From the NCBI GenBank assembly GCA_907163375.1, contig CAJQUW010005219.1, positions 62,001 through 126,000 of the forward strand: a stretch of 64,000 nucleotides of DNA, read 5' to 3'. The notes beneath the pieces are model-generated. The model saw nothing but the letters and a program-made list of their open reading frames with translations, did not search any database and had not been told where the DNA came from. This DNA comes from Prostheceraeus crozeri. Lineage: Eukaryota > Platyhelminthes > Polycladida > Euryleptidae. Below are positions 23,601-34,592 of this stretch, piece after piece (the first letter of the stretch is position 1; every line of letters begins with the position of its first letter). A program made the position numbers and the translations under genes.

Positions 23601-25860
23601 GAGAGAGGCCACAAAACCAGGTATTGGCTAAATGCGAATTTCTATTAGGCAAGGCCTTTCAACCGGCCCAGCCGGTCATCGTCAGGCAAGTGACTCCAGA
23701 CAACAGACTGGTCACTCACCAACAGTCGCAAAGCACAGCTCACTTGACAGGTTGCAGCATCAAAAAATTACAGCATAGAAATTGAAGACAGGCTTAAGAA
23801 GATCGAGACCGCAAACATGAAATAAATGGAAATCATACTACTACAGAGGAGGAGCTAAGTAACAAGGCATAGTAAGCAAAAGCAAGAATTGGAAAGAAAG
23901 TCAAAGTTACCGAAACCAAAGATCACTGATGCGGTGCTTGGTGCGATTAGAGGAAGATAGCGTCTTCGTCCACCACGATTCTTTTATCACTCTCTTCCTC
24001 CAGTTACTCTCCTTGTCTATCACCTTCATCACTTCAAAATTTATTGAATGCGAGTAGCCGTGAGCGTGTTGAGCCACTTCAGAGCGCATGATGTCAATGT
24101 CTCAAACAGCCTTCATATGCTCTCGCCTTCGTTCATCCAATGTTCGTGAGGATTCTCCAATATAGCTCCAGCTACATCCCTCTGAGCCACAAGGCAGTTG
24201 GTAGATGATCCCCAACTCGGTGGCAGGCACGGGTCGCTTCTTAACCAGCTGCTGTCGAAGAGTAGAGGTAGGCTTCATTCCCACGTGAATGTCAATGTTG
24301 CGAAGGACACTCCTTATCCTCTCAGAGACTCCAGGAATGTAGGGAATCAAGCCACAAAATTCATTCTTTGCCATGTCGCTGTCATTGATTGGTTGATAGG
24401 AAGGAGTCCACCACTTCTCACATTCGGCTACGGAATATCCATTGGCTCGCAAAGTCTCGAACACTTTCCTTTCTTCACCAAGAATGTTGGTATCAGAGCA
24501 GATTGCACCAATTCAACTTGATAGACATCGAGCCAGCCCCTTGAAAACACAAATTGGGTGATCCGATTCTCGCTGAATGTAGCGGTTAGTGTGGGTTGGC
24601 TTACGATATACGGAAAAAGCCAGACGATCAGAACTTCGCTCGATGCTCACATCCATGAATGGCAAGATTCAGTTCTCCTCCAACTCCATTGTAAAAATGA
24701 TCTTGGAATGAAGCGAATTCAAGAAATCCAGAAATTTCACCAGATCATCCATGGATTCCTTCCAATGAGCCAATATATCGTCCACATATCGAAGCCAAAA
24801 TGACGGGAAAATAAAGCCAGCTGACAAGGCTCTCTCTTTGGCCATCCGCTCCAAGCTCACCATGAACACGTGTGCGGCAATAGGCCCAAAACTGTTTCCC
24901 ATTGCGACACCATCCGTTTGAATATAAATTCCATCGTAATGATTGAAGTAACAGAAAGTTAGCACTAAGCGGCATAACTTGAGAATCTCACTGACCGTGA
25001 CTACACGAGCTCCCTGCAGGTCACCATCTGTTAACAAGACTCTGAAAACCTCAAGAGTCTCATTCACTGGGACGTTGGTGAAAAGTGACTCAATGTCAAA
25101 AGACACCTACACACCGTCGTTGGAATTGTAGTTTTGCAATTTTTTCACCAGCTCATGCGAGTTTGTGATATCAGACTCGTGACCTCTCATGTAAGGAGTC
25201 AAAACTTTGGCCAAAAGTCTTGAGATTGGAGCCCATAGACTACCAAACATGCTCACTATAGGACGTAGAGGTACTCCATCCTTGTGCAGCTTCGGAAGTC
25301 CATATATATCGGACACTTGATAGTGAGTGGGACATAGATAGAGAAGATCCCCTCTAGACATTCTTCCATCACTGACAGCAGCCGAGAGCTCACGATGGAG
25401 CGATTTGCGAAAGCCATTACTTGGGTCGGACTTACACTTCTGGTAAGGACCAGGAGCTTCTCAATGTAAATCTCTTTATCCATCACAACAGTAGAGTTAC
25501 CTTTGTCGGCCGGGAGAATGATGATCTTCTCATTCTTGCGAAGACGACTCAACGCGTCACGCTCCTCTGAAGAGATTTTGACTTCGGAACCCGAGCTTTC
25601 TTCAATATAGAAGAAACTTGCATACGTATAACTGATTTCTCCTCATCACACTTGCCATGGATCGCAGCTTCAACAGAGGCAATCATCTCTGTTTGTGGAA
25701 TTGACTTTGTGTAAATGGCTTCACATTACTACGCAGATTCAAGAAACGACTCCCTGTGAATCATAAAATCATGCAGCTGGAAATTGAATTAAAAACATGA
25801 CATCTCAGCCAAGAAGCTCAACATTTCCTTGAAAACTTGCAGAGCTTGCATTATAATGCA
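23600..25860 (-). mobile_element. Penelope-like element 1
   Basis: Minus-strand blocks in Penelope order: an N-terminal region (about 25860-25560), DKGNSTVVMDKEIYIEKL (about 25500), LYGLPKLHKDGVPLRP-type sequence (25361..25107), the RT core with SFDIESLFTNVPVNE and LRYVDDILAHW (25106..24669), and a GIY-YIG endonuclease with YIGESSRTLDERRREH (24464..23907). The protein copies RNA primed at a target nick made by GIY-YIG. All domains are present but lie in several frames, with a handful of breaks. The 5' side runs into the repeat at 25850..26100 and the 3' side holds the hammerhead-like motif. Confidence 0.88.
23643..23700 (-). ncRNA. Hammerhead-ribozyme-like motif at Penelope 3' end
   Basis: The minus strand reads CTGACGA, a 7-bp GC-rich hairpin (GACCGGC/GCCGGTT, loop TGG), GAAA, then a 4-bp hairpin (AGGC/GCCT, loop CTT) followed by A. 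This is the order of the hammerhead core CUGANGA, stem II, GAAA, short stem III, UH. Type I hammerheads with a very short stem III are known from Penelope-like elements, and the motif lies at the 3' side of one. Stem I pairs poorly, so the motif may be decayed or only hammerhead-like. Confidence 0.45.
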
Positions 25861-26100
25861 GTTCCATAATCAGCTTAACTTTCCCTTAATTAAGACGCTT
25901 GTTAGCAAATATTCATTCCTTTTGATATCCAACTTGTTTCCTGCTACTTATGAAGTTGCTTCATCTCGGTAGCATATATATATTTGAAAAAAAGAGCTCT
26001 TAAAAACTGCTCAAATAAGTTTTTGGACAACCGGAACTTTATCTCCGTAAAAAACTGAATCATTTCATAAAAAATTTCAGATGCTTTTTTTGAGTCGACA
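25850..26100 (-). repeat. Penelope-associated repeat, copy 2
   Basis: Its reverse complement matches 14540..14830 over most of its length and 63935..64000 at its start. It abuts the 5' end of Penelope-like element 1, suggesting a terminal (pLTR) or 5' leader segment. Confidence 0.6.
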
Positions 26101-26384
26101 TTCTACCTACTATATTCTTATTCTATGCAGGAAGCCAATTTTTGAAGGGGGAAACTCAGTAGTTTGTTCACATATTTCCTAGTATAGTTCGATGCAAAGC
26201 ATGTTCGAGGTATGTTTCTTATGATGAACAGGCGTAGGCAAATGTGCAAAGAAAGTAGTTTCTGCAAAATTCTCCAAAACTACTCGAAAGATTTTGAAAA
26301 TATGTCACAGGAAAGGTAAGTTAGCCACTACCAAACAACATGCAAAGTTTTAATTTCAGTATACTTTTTCGACTTTGGCCATTT
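26101..26384. other. No gene seen
   Basis: AT-rich spacer between the Penelope-associated repeat and the RTE 3' tail. Confidence 0.4.
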
Positions 26385-26484
26385 GTTTTGCCCTTCTTGA
26401 ATTTTACTTGAAAAGTTGCGCATTTGAATGGTGTCTGAATGAAGACTTCTTCCCCTCGCAATTCTCGAGAAGATCTTGGGCAGC

Positions 26485-27286
26485 TCATCTCTCCACCTTT
26501 GTTTTTGTCTTCCTCGTTTTCTTTCCGCCGTCCCTGGGTGTCCATTCCATTACGCGTACAGTCCATTGATTGTCGGTTCTCCTTGAGAGATGACCGGCCC
26601 AACTCCACTTTAAATTTCCTTCTGTTTGTATTACATCCTTCACGTCTGTCCATCTTCTTATCTCCTCGTTTCTGATCTTGTCCCTTCTCGTTACTCCCCA
26701 CATTCTCTCCATTCCTCATTGTGTAACTTGTAGTCCCTCCTCTTGGTTTGTTGTTAATTACCATGTTTGTGCTCCGTATAGCATTACAGGAAGAGCACAC
26801 ATATTGGATAATGGCAGTCGGTGTACCGATTTCATCTGTCTCGAGGTCAGATAGTTGCAAAATTGCCAAAATGCTTTCCACGCGTTCTGTATGCGCTTGT
26901 CAGTTTCTTTGTTCTGTCGGTCTTTGAAAGCGACGATCTGTCCGAGGTATTCAGCAACATATTCAATTTCTTCCTGCTCAGTTCTGATTGGAGTTTGGGC
27001 TACATTCGTCATTCTATTTGTTCTATCGATGTTGATCTTGAGTCCAAATTTCTTGTCTCTCAGTAAATGGTTGGTGAACCATTTCTTGCAACTCAATCGG
27101 GCTTGAGCTAAGCAACACTAAGTCATCTGCAAATCTCAACGCACCAAGATGCTCACCATCAATTCGTATACTAGCCTTGTCGGGGAAATTACATCGAAAA
27201 AAGACTTCCTCTAGGCCTGCCGAAAACATTTTTCGTGGTAGTGGATCACCCTGTTTTCCTTCTTTGCGAACATGAAATGTCTCCAC
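26485..27286 (-). pseudogene. RTE reverse transcriptase and C-terminal domain
   Basis: The segment 27286..27023 has GDPLPRKMFSAGLEEVFF (the palm block with Q-G-D-P) and RFADDLVLL, where A-D-D holds two catalytic aspartates. It is followed in another frame by KKFGLKINIDRTNRMTN and YLGQIVAF, then the typical SNMCALPVMLYGAQTW of RTE elements. The C-terminal block RWTDVKDVIQ through WAGHLSRRTDNQWTVRV completes it. At least two frameshifts lie between these blocks. RT block A, upstream of 27286, is damaged. Confidence 0.82.
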
Positions 27287-27897
27287 TTAGTTTTCTAGCA
27301 CTACTCTTGCCGTTGCTCCTTGGTAATGAAGTTTGAGAATATTGTGTTTCTTCACTTGGATGCCCTACTCTTTCAATAATCATACTAAACAATTCTTGGT
27401 GGTTAACGGAGTCGAACGCCTCTTCGTAGTCGATGAATAAAAGAATGGCAGTTGTATTCCTGGCTTTTCAAAATTACTTGGCTAATCACAGGTATGTGGT
27501 CGATCGTTGATGATCTTTTCCGAAAGCCTGCTTGGTCTCATGATTGGTGGTGATCGAGTGTTTTTCTAATCGTCTTTAATCCTTATAAATTTTTTACACG
27601 TACAGCGAATTAGGCTTATTGAGCGATGGTTTCCTATGTATATTTTATCTCCGCAATTCTTCTCGCTTTCTAATTAAGTTAATGGTTTCCTTTGTCATTT
27701 TACTTTTTCTATAAGTCTTCGGAATTTTTCTTTCATGTTATCGATCACTTCCTTGATCATTGTGTTCGTCTCTTCAATACCTTCATCGACAGAGCCCTCA
27801 TTAATAAACGGTTGGAGTGTTTCGAATCGGTCATGCAATGCCAACTGGTATTCGTCTTTCACCAGCATCAACTTTTCGGCAGGCAGACGAAATTTTC

Positions 27898-28640
27898 TCA
27901 ATCTTTTGATTTTTTCTTTTTTTCTCGTTCACGTAGATGTCCTCTTACCATGCGATGATCAGTGTCAAAGTCGAACCGGCTGACAACCTCGACATTTGCA
28001 AAGTGAGCTTCGTCTTTGAATAAGATAAAGTCAATTTTGTTCTTAGTGTCGCCGTTTGGGGATTCCCATGTGCATATCTTATTACGTCTTTTCTTGGTGT
28101 TCATAATTTTCAGACCGTGTCCTGCCGAAAATTCGATGAGATACTTAACCCTTTTGTCTCGTTCGCCTATCCCAACCAGATCCATGACGTCTTCTTCTCC
28201 TATTCTCTGCTGTCCAGCCTTTGCATTAGCGTCACCGATCAGTAATGGTTTACCTTCCGCCATTCAAAACTTCCTCAATATTGTCATAGAATTCCACTAG
28301 TGTCTCTTCGGTGCTCACTGACGTGGATACTTGAACCTGTATAATTTTGAAGGTCGCTGATTTGCTAACTTTCAGAAAAAGCACAGAGATACGATTAGAT
28401 TTGCCGTAGAAGTCGGTGACGTTGGCTTTCCATTCTTTACTGATACAAGAACACGCATCATATGAACTCCCGATACCTTTCCAATAAGCACCTTTCCTTT
28501 CTGCAGCACCTCTTCACCGTTTCTCCTCATTTCGCACGTGCCAAAGATGTCTACTTTGAATTTGGAAAGGTCTCTTTCCAATACCGTATCTCTCCTTGTT
28601 GTCTTTCTTTTAATGTTTTTACGTTAAGCGTCGCAATTTT
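27898..28640 (-). pseudogene. RTE AP-endonuclease
   Basis: APE-type endonuclease. The N-terminal strand IATLNVKTL and the glutamate-bearing FGTCEMRRNGEE lie about 28640-28500, and the main body at 28263..27898 shows GDANAKAG, TWESPNGDTKNKIDF and the final DTDHRMVRG, corresponding to the S-D-H catalytic end (here T-D-H). A frameshift near 28270-28370 separates the two parts. It sits directly before the RT of the same element. Confidence 0.8.
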
Positions 28641-28696
28641 GAGTTGGGTAGTTGACTTTCTACGAGTAGCATCCGTTTTGAGGACCTCCGAGGACT

Positions 28697-28767
28697 CAGA
28701 AGATAATAACAGGAGCTAGTGAGGAGCTAGTGCTAATAAACTCAGTAGCTCCTGTTACTATCTTCTG
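28697..28767. repeat. Inverted repeat at the RTE 5' end
   Basis: CAGAAGATAATAACAGGAGC is followed after about 27 bases by its near reverse complement (GCTCCTGTTACTATCTTCTG). A 22-bp hairpin lies at the start of the RTE coding region. Confidence 0.75.
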
Positions 28768-29370
28768 TCAGTGTTTATCATTTTATGTTGTTGCAGTTCA
28801 CTTCGGAGAACAAGCGTGGCCGTGAACCAGCAATGTGTTTTGGATTTTCAAATTTATAATGAAGACGGCGCCAACAAAGAATTTAGGAAAATTTCATTTG
28901 TTGCCAACCTATCGGTCGCAGTCGGTGAGGTAATGAATTGCCCATTGTGGCCTTGGCGGATACGGCCTTCATTTTCGCTGTGATCCATATTGATTACGGG
29001 GTTAGGGTCGCAATCCTCAACGGTGACCCAGCCAATTGCTTGTTGAATGACTTGCAAATCAGATTTTGCATTCTCTTAGCCTGGCTACCACCCAATGCAA
29101 AGATGAGGCCAGTCCGCCCAACGTCTGGTTAGACCGGCAGGTACTCGGTCGCCCCTGCAGCCAATTCATTACTCAACAGGGGGAACCATGAGAAGGTATG
29201 GCTACAGACACAATATGGAAGGAGAGATCTCTTGCAAGTGAACTGTGTACCGCAACAAATCACTTCCCCTGGTTAGAAGAGGCTGTTGTTCCGCCTAACT
29301 CCCCCTATATACCTTCTTGAATTTTTCTTCAAAAGTTGTGAATTTGAATGGTATCTGAATGACTGTTCTA
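28768..29370 (-). repeat. Probable RTE leader and a second RTE tail
   Basis: 29306..29370 matches the RTE 3' tail (26388..26450): both contain CCTTCTTGAATTTT and GAATTTGAATGGT or CATTTGAATGGTG. The sequence between 28768 and 29305 directly precedes the RTE start in minus orientation and carries a 67-codon frame with no recognised domain. I read this as a leader of the RTE next to the tail of another RTE copy, a head-to-tail arrangement. A composite SINE is the alternative. Confidence 0.4.
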
Positions 29371-29564
29371 TCGAAGGCAATCCTTCTTTAGCTAGATGAA
29401 AAAGCTAGCTGAAAAGCTAGATGCTAGCATTTAAATATCAACATCATATCTACCCATTTATCTGAACATCTTGTGTATGAAACAGGTCACCAAAACCAGT
29501 TCTCAGATTCCATAAAAAAGGTTGGAACCCTTTTGCATGTCAAAAAAGGTTCTGAATAACTTAC

Positions 29565-29714
29565 TGATTTCCTGCTTCCAGAAAATGCATAAACACAGCT
29601 GCCATTCACTTGATGAGTACTTTCTATAACTATCTTCACTTTCTTGTGTATAGCGTCATAAATGCTTGAGACGTTCTTTCTTGGTAGTTTGCAACCTGGT
29701 GGAAGGAAATTCTG
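29565..29714 (-). CDS. Host gene 2, exon (50 codons)
   Basis: A minus-strand segment between an acceptor (TTATTATATCCAG) and a consensus donor (TCA/GTAAGT); one open frame, phase 0 at both ends. The 50 residues include PPGCKLPRKNVSSIYDAIHK and HQVNGSCVYAFSGSRKS, with two cysteines. No domain recognised. The exon upstream (29750..29980) also ends in phase 0, but only 35 nt lie between them, short for an animal intron, so the upstream exon may really stop earlier. It continues the same secreted-type gene. Confidence 0.55.
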
Positions 29715-29749
29715 CTGGATATAATAATACATGAACGAGCGTGGATTAC

Positions 29750-29980
29750 GTTTTTAAGACACAGACCTTGTGGTCCATCCAATATTCTGACTTCTTGCGA
29801 AGGTCTTGTTGTAGGACAATTTTCAGAGCAACAAATTCGAGTACGCCGTTCTTCCACGAAATTAGACATAAGTATCCAAGACGTCCAAGGAGCCCAGTTT
29901 GAAGTAATAGAATACGAGAGGCACTTCTTAGCGTAAGAGTATTTTCCAAATGCTTCGAAATGTAATGACTTTAAACATAC
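29750..29980 (-). CDS. Host gene 2, exon with TSP1-like signature
   Basis: A minus-strand segment of 77 codons, phase 0 at both ends: acceptor TTTCATCATTCCAG, donor AAC/GTAATC. It encodes EAFGKYSYAKKCLSYS, then NWAPWTSW with the W..W..W spacing of thrombospondin type-1 repeats and RRTRICCSENC matching their R-x-R-x-C strand. The canonical C-S-V-T-C-G is not there, so the domain call is tentative. TSP1 repeats occur in extracellular matrix and adhesion proteins and carry C-mannosylated tryptophans. It joins in phase 0 to the exon at 31998..32125. The 3' boundary is uncertain: an alternative donor after CAAGAA would give a 73-nt intron to the next exon. Confidence 0.6.
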
Positions 29981-31997
29981 CTGGAATGATGAAATTTTGC
30001 AATGAATATAAAGTCACAAATTTACATGATTTTTAAGGCTTTCCCTGCATGGAAGTGCTTTATTAAAACTGAGTTTCAGGAGATCTATGGTTTCTCTGTC
30101 TTAAGTCCTTGTCCACACATGATGTGGCCAGGTTATGAGAGGTATTAAACTTCAGACTATCATCATCTTGTGGAATGTCTAAATTGATGGTGAAGTATTC
30201 AAAAATAAATAAATCATCCTGAATCCCTGTGATAGCATATTAATGCATAATTGTAGACAATGCGACAGTCCTATAGGACCTATCCTTGGTCAACATTCAT
30301 CAGAACCGATGAACGTGTTCGATAAATACCTGTCCGTGACATATTCGTGAGAACTATTTTTTTATCAACTGTCGAAACTATCTACAGTTCGATAGTGATC
30401 CTATCACACACATTGCATGCAACAGCTTCAGAAGCAGTAGACACTTCAATTTATTAGATTGAGCGACCGAATTACTTAAATTGCCGATCCGCTCAAGCAG
30501 CAGCTGTGCAAAAATAGAAGCAAGCACTGTAGATAACGAATTTCAAATTTTCAAGAATAGGCAAAATAATCAACGTGGGCACTCTGTTCTATTGAAACAA
30601 GAAACCAGCCAAATAGCAATCCACGCTCAGCAGAGGTGGATTGCTGGGGTGCAAGCATGTCTGTCTCATTGAGTTTATGAATTCATTTATAATTCTCAGT
30701 GTGACTCATTTATGAACGGTATGAACTTATTTATGAATCTAGAACAATGGACGATGTGTTATTACTGTTCCTATGCCTAGACTGCATGCCAGAAAATTCC
30801 AGTAGTTTTAAGTAGACAGACTGATGATTTTCCTTTCTAAATGATCTTTGATCTACAATTCCCTTCAAGTCAAGGAAATGACCCCACGAATTAGCCTCAT
30901 CATGTTATAAGTGACTAGCCCTCTGAAACAGAATATCTTTTGTGAAACATTGATGAACCGAAAAATGTCCAAGAACATCACATTTCAATCAATTTACATC
31001 AAATCGTTCTCAAAATTGTAAATGCGATCTTCACAATTTTGAATGCACGTTATTCGTTGATTGCCGTCGTCTTTCAAATTTTTGAATACATGTAGTTCCT
31101 TTTTTGGAATGCATCGTTCCAAAAAAGCCGATTTCTGCACTTCTTTTTGGGTCACCAAAATTTCGGAGTTAATCTCTGATTAATTCATCTTTAATAAAAA
31201 AATTTTAGACTGACTTTGATAAGCTGACAACAACGATTCGACTGTGTATAAATGAATTACAGAATTAAACAATTGAAGATAAGTCACCATAATCATCTCA
31301 CGAATTTCCTAAACCGCACATTTTAGTATTTAGCTTCTGTAGGTGAAGAAACAACCAATTCGGTGACTTTCATCGAGATAATGAGGCTAAAAGCAATACG
31401 ATTCTGAAAAATTTCAATAATAGGTGATCAGATGCAGAACTAAAAAGTACAAAATGATAAAAATCCTATTTCAAATTTGAATTTCAAATTTCAAAAATGC
31501 ACACTTAATAAACAGAAGATATCAAATTCAAAGAATTTGATCTCTATATTGCTAGGAAGAATCATTTATGTAATCTCAACTTATTTCATCAAGAGTTGAT
31601 ACTGCAATGTACATTAGAAGTGAATATTTGCTGAAATCAGCCAAAATACCAAAGCTATTTTACACCTAATCTTACACCAAAGTTATTTTGCCAAATTTAC
31701 AATGCTTCTGTCAAAAGCTGCCTAATCCGTAGACCGTAAGCTATTAGAAATCTAGTGGTCATAGCTTGCTTGGTTTAAAAGATATTCAAAACATTCGCCA
31801 GGGATGGAGGCGAAAAAGGCCCCAACAATGGGGCGAGGTTGAATTAAATATCATGCTAAGTTCCGTGGGAGTACGTGCATTTGCATATCAGAAAATATAA
31901 ATGGTTTATGATCATGGTTTATGCTCCAAGCACATTAGGCACGGAGCCTTCATGCCAATCTCAATTAATAAAGGACCTGACAGAATATGCATAATAC
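29981..31997 (-). other. Intron of host gene 2; no gene seen
   Basis: About 2 kb, AT-rich, between two phase-compatible exons. It begins GTATTATG and ends CCAG on the minus strand. No transposon proteins or long frames were recognised. Confidence 0.5.
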
Positions 31998-32125
31998 CTG
32001 CTCGTTGAATTTCATGACCGTCCGATCTTCAGTTGGGAAAATCATGTAATCATTGTATAAGGTTATACTTGCATCTGACTCAGATTTTCCGTGTATTGCA
32101 AATGCACTGACAAGATCAGGAACAT
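31998..32125 (-). CDS. Host gene 2, exon (42 codons)
   Basis: A 128-nt minus-strand segment between a strong acceptor (TTTTTATTCATTTCAG) and a donor (GAGCAG/GTATTA). Only one frame is open; it starts with two bases of a split codon and ends on a codon boundary. It encodes VSAFAIHGKSESDAS followed by NDYMIFPTEDRTVMKFNEQ. The preceding exon (35959..36078) ends with one base, G, giving GAT at the junction, and the next exon (29750..29980) starts in phase 0. HGKSESDA resembles HSGKSDA of the preceding exon, hinting at an internal repeat. The fold is unknown. The exon at 8806..8909 has the same phases and a similar end. Confidence 0.65.
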
Positions 32126-33190
32126 CTGAAATGAATAAAAATCAAAATACCTTTTGGAAAAACAGCTGTTTCATATTTGCTACAAAGTCTGATCATAACA
32201 TAATTTTCCATTTATTAATGTTCGTTTATTCCATGTGTGCAGATTCAAGTGCCTATATAATATTACTTAATATGCAGTATACCGGTATAAAGCATAGTTT
32301 GCTGATGTATGAAGAGCTAGAATGCAAATCGCGATATGCACCTTACTGTTCATTTTGAGAGAGCCAAGATTTTCTGCTGTGAAAATGTCAAGATATTAAG
32401 TCACTTCTCTAGTGATTATTAGTTTGTAGATAAAGATAAAAAGTTTTGATAGACGCGTATTGTAATTAAATTACAATACCTTCGTGTCAAAGTGACCTAA
32501 GCGACAAAATCTGAATGTTACAGGAGACGAAAAAAACTTTCTAAACTTCAATTATCGAATGAAAGCGTTCATTTTACTGAACAGTTTTGACCTTTATGTT
32601 CATACTTCTTAATCGATTGCATCTGTATTGACAATATGACCTTTGACATGAACTATTATGGATTTAGGTTGATTTGACACGATTTTCTTTCGTATGATGG
32701 CGGTTAGGTCAAAATGACATTGTTTGGAACATCAATATTTATCAAAAATCTGAACAATATATTGGTAATTACAGTATCTAAGACACAATGAAGCTCATAA
32801 TGTTGCAGCTGTCACTGAATAAAGTCATAGTGTTCATCTTTTTCTGAGGTCGACCTCAAATTTTCATAATATGGGTGGTATGTAGCAGGGATGTAGGGTC
32901 ACAAACTGAGATCGGATTTCTTCTCCGAAATGACGAGATGCTTTGAGTAGCACTGAAAAAAGAATTATTATTTGAGCCATCACGTGCATGCATTTATGAA
33001 AATATTTGAAACCTACTTCTTCTAAACCACATCAACTTTCTTTGTGCTTATTCCATTGATGCCTGCTCTGTCAATTTTATCATGCATATTGTAGTTGTAA
33101 TTCGGGGCTTCAATTTCAATGGAGCAATTTCTGATGCATGAAAACTTGAATTCTCCAATTTCCTCTGATGCTATATCCTACTTGTAGAAG

Positions 33191-34592
33191 CTACTTTGAC
33201 TGATTGGAACTATATTGAGGAAAAACAGAGGATTTGACCATTCTAACAAGATTGAACCAATCATTTGGTACGATCACATCCATTCTCTTTTTCGCTTTCT
33301 CAATAATGGCAGGAACGGAATCACATTCCATGTGTGTGTGTGTGTGTGTCCAGGGATCATGAATGTATGAGTTACCTTGCAAAGTATGTTGTTTCTGCCA
33401 GAAATTTAAGTATTGAAAGAACATGTCGATTTTTATTCCGTCCAGTACATGAATCAGAATACAATTTAAATTCTTTGATTTCTGGATTATTCTTCAACTT
33501 GTTGCAAATAAAATCATAGGCAAGATGCTATCTCATTTCCACCCCTCTTGGCAACATCTTGTGACCACATGTAGTAACAGAGGGACCATGTTTGTAATTA
33601 TATATTGTCAGGTTGCATACCCAGAGTTGTCGTTTGTAGAAGCTCTCAGAACAGCTCAAGTTCGGGGTGAAGGCACTTTTGAAGGTCATAACTTATCATT
33701 CCTAATCCCTTTCATTAGAACACCGCTGTTTGTCCTTCCTTTTTTGCTCACAAGCAGCTTCAGCTTCGTATAGGTGAAGTTAATGTTCCTCAGATCGGCT
33801 GTCGCCGGTTGCTTTAAACGTGTCACACGTATTGAAACTATCTGATTTCAACTTTGTGAACGATAGATAGGAGCATTCTTTGAACTTCATAATAACACTT
33901 CATAATACAAAACCCTTTTGAGATTGTTCATCTTTTCTACAAGCTTCCTCGTTATACAAAGAATACATCTCACTGATATTCAATTCAGGTGAAAGAAATA
34001 GCTTATCCGTCCTTTCTCTGCTGTAGTGACTTCGGTATAAAGGATAACTTTCAATGTGATCTCTGATTTTCTGATTCTCCTCATCAGGATCACGCCTAAA
34101 GCTGGGATGGAGTCCACGTTGATCGATTTTTATAATTCTTGCTTCATCTTCTCTGCGTTTTCGTGATATTGTACGAATTCTGGACTCGATCACCGTGCGC
34201 TTTCAGTTTTCTTTATTTTCCGTCCTTCTTCTTAATTTTCGATTCAGTAATACATCCCGATATAGATTGATCTTGTTCGTTGGCATTTAACTCATAAAAT
34301 TGACTAAAAATCTTTTCACATTGGATTTTGGATATCTTGTGATTGCAATAATCTTTACACGCAGCGGTCTGCAATTTTTTTGGCAACCTTTTTCTCACCA
34401 TTCCTTTTGGTATACTGACTCCATCCCATGATCTTTCCATCTCTTGTTTTCTTCTCTTTTCCCTCTGCTTTGTCCTTTCACTGATCTCTTTTATCTGTTT
34501 TCTCTGATATTCTTATGCAGAATTACACTATCCTCGAATTCCCGATTTTCTGTGTCATTGTTTTCTAGATGACTAGTTCTTATAGCTACCAT
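33191..34592 (-). pseudogene. Transposon protein of the DUF7869-like family
   Basis: Blocks in order: a basic N-terminal region with MVRKRLPKKLQTAACKDYC (zinc-binding-type start, 34440..34213); SYPLYRSHYSRERTDKLFLS and LNISEMYSLYNEE (34193..33900); then in several frames AKRGGNEIASCL, KLYSDSCTGRNKNRH and HTHMECDSVPAIIEKAKKRM ending near 33191. From memory this is the repeat-associated family annotated as DUF7869; YSDSC and the H-T-H-M-E-C-D strand would be the acidic active-site strands of an RNase H-like fold. Multiple frameshifts are present. A (TG)n expansion falls inside the H-T-H-M motif. Confidence 0.65.
33331..33349. repeat. (TG)n microsatellite inside a coding motif
   Basis: A run of about nine TG units. 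On the minus strand it encodes the alternating T-H of the H-T-H-M-E-C-D block of the transposon protein. Confidence 0.9.

Larger units (their letters stand above)
26385..28710 (-). mobile_element. RTE-type LINE (minus)
   Basis: One polyprotein is recognisable from N to C: IATLNVKTLKERQ with FGTCEMRRNG (about 28640-28500), the endonuclease with LIGDANAKAG, ICTWESPNGDTKNKIDFIL and DTDHRMV (28263..27898), RT with LRFADDLVLLSSSP (27286..27023), the thumb region (27096..26758), and a C-terminal block with LKWSWAGHLSRRTDNQW (26712..26485). That last block is a hallmark of RTE/BovB-like elements. Several frameshifts and stops break it. The tail contains ATTCAAGAAGG, repeated at 29306..29370. Confidence 0.88.
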
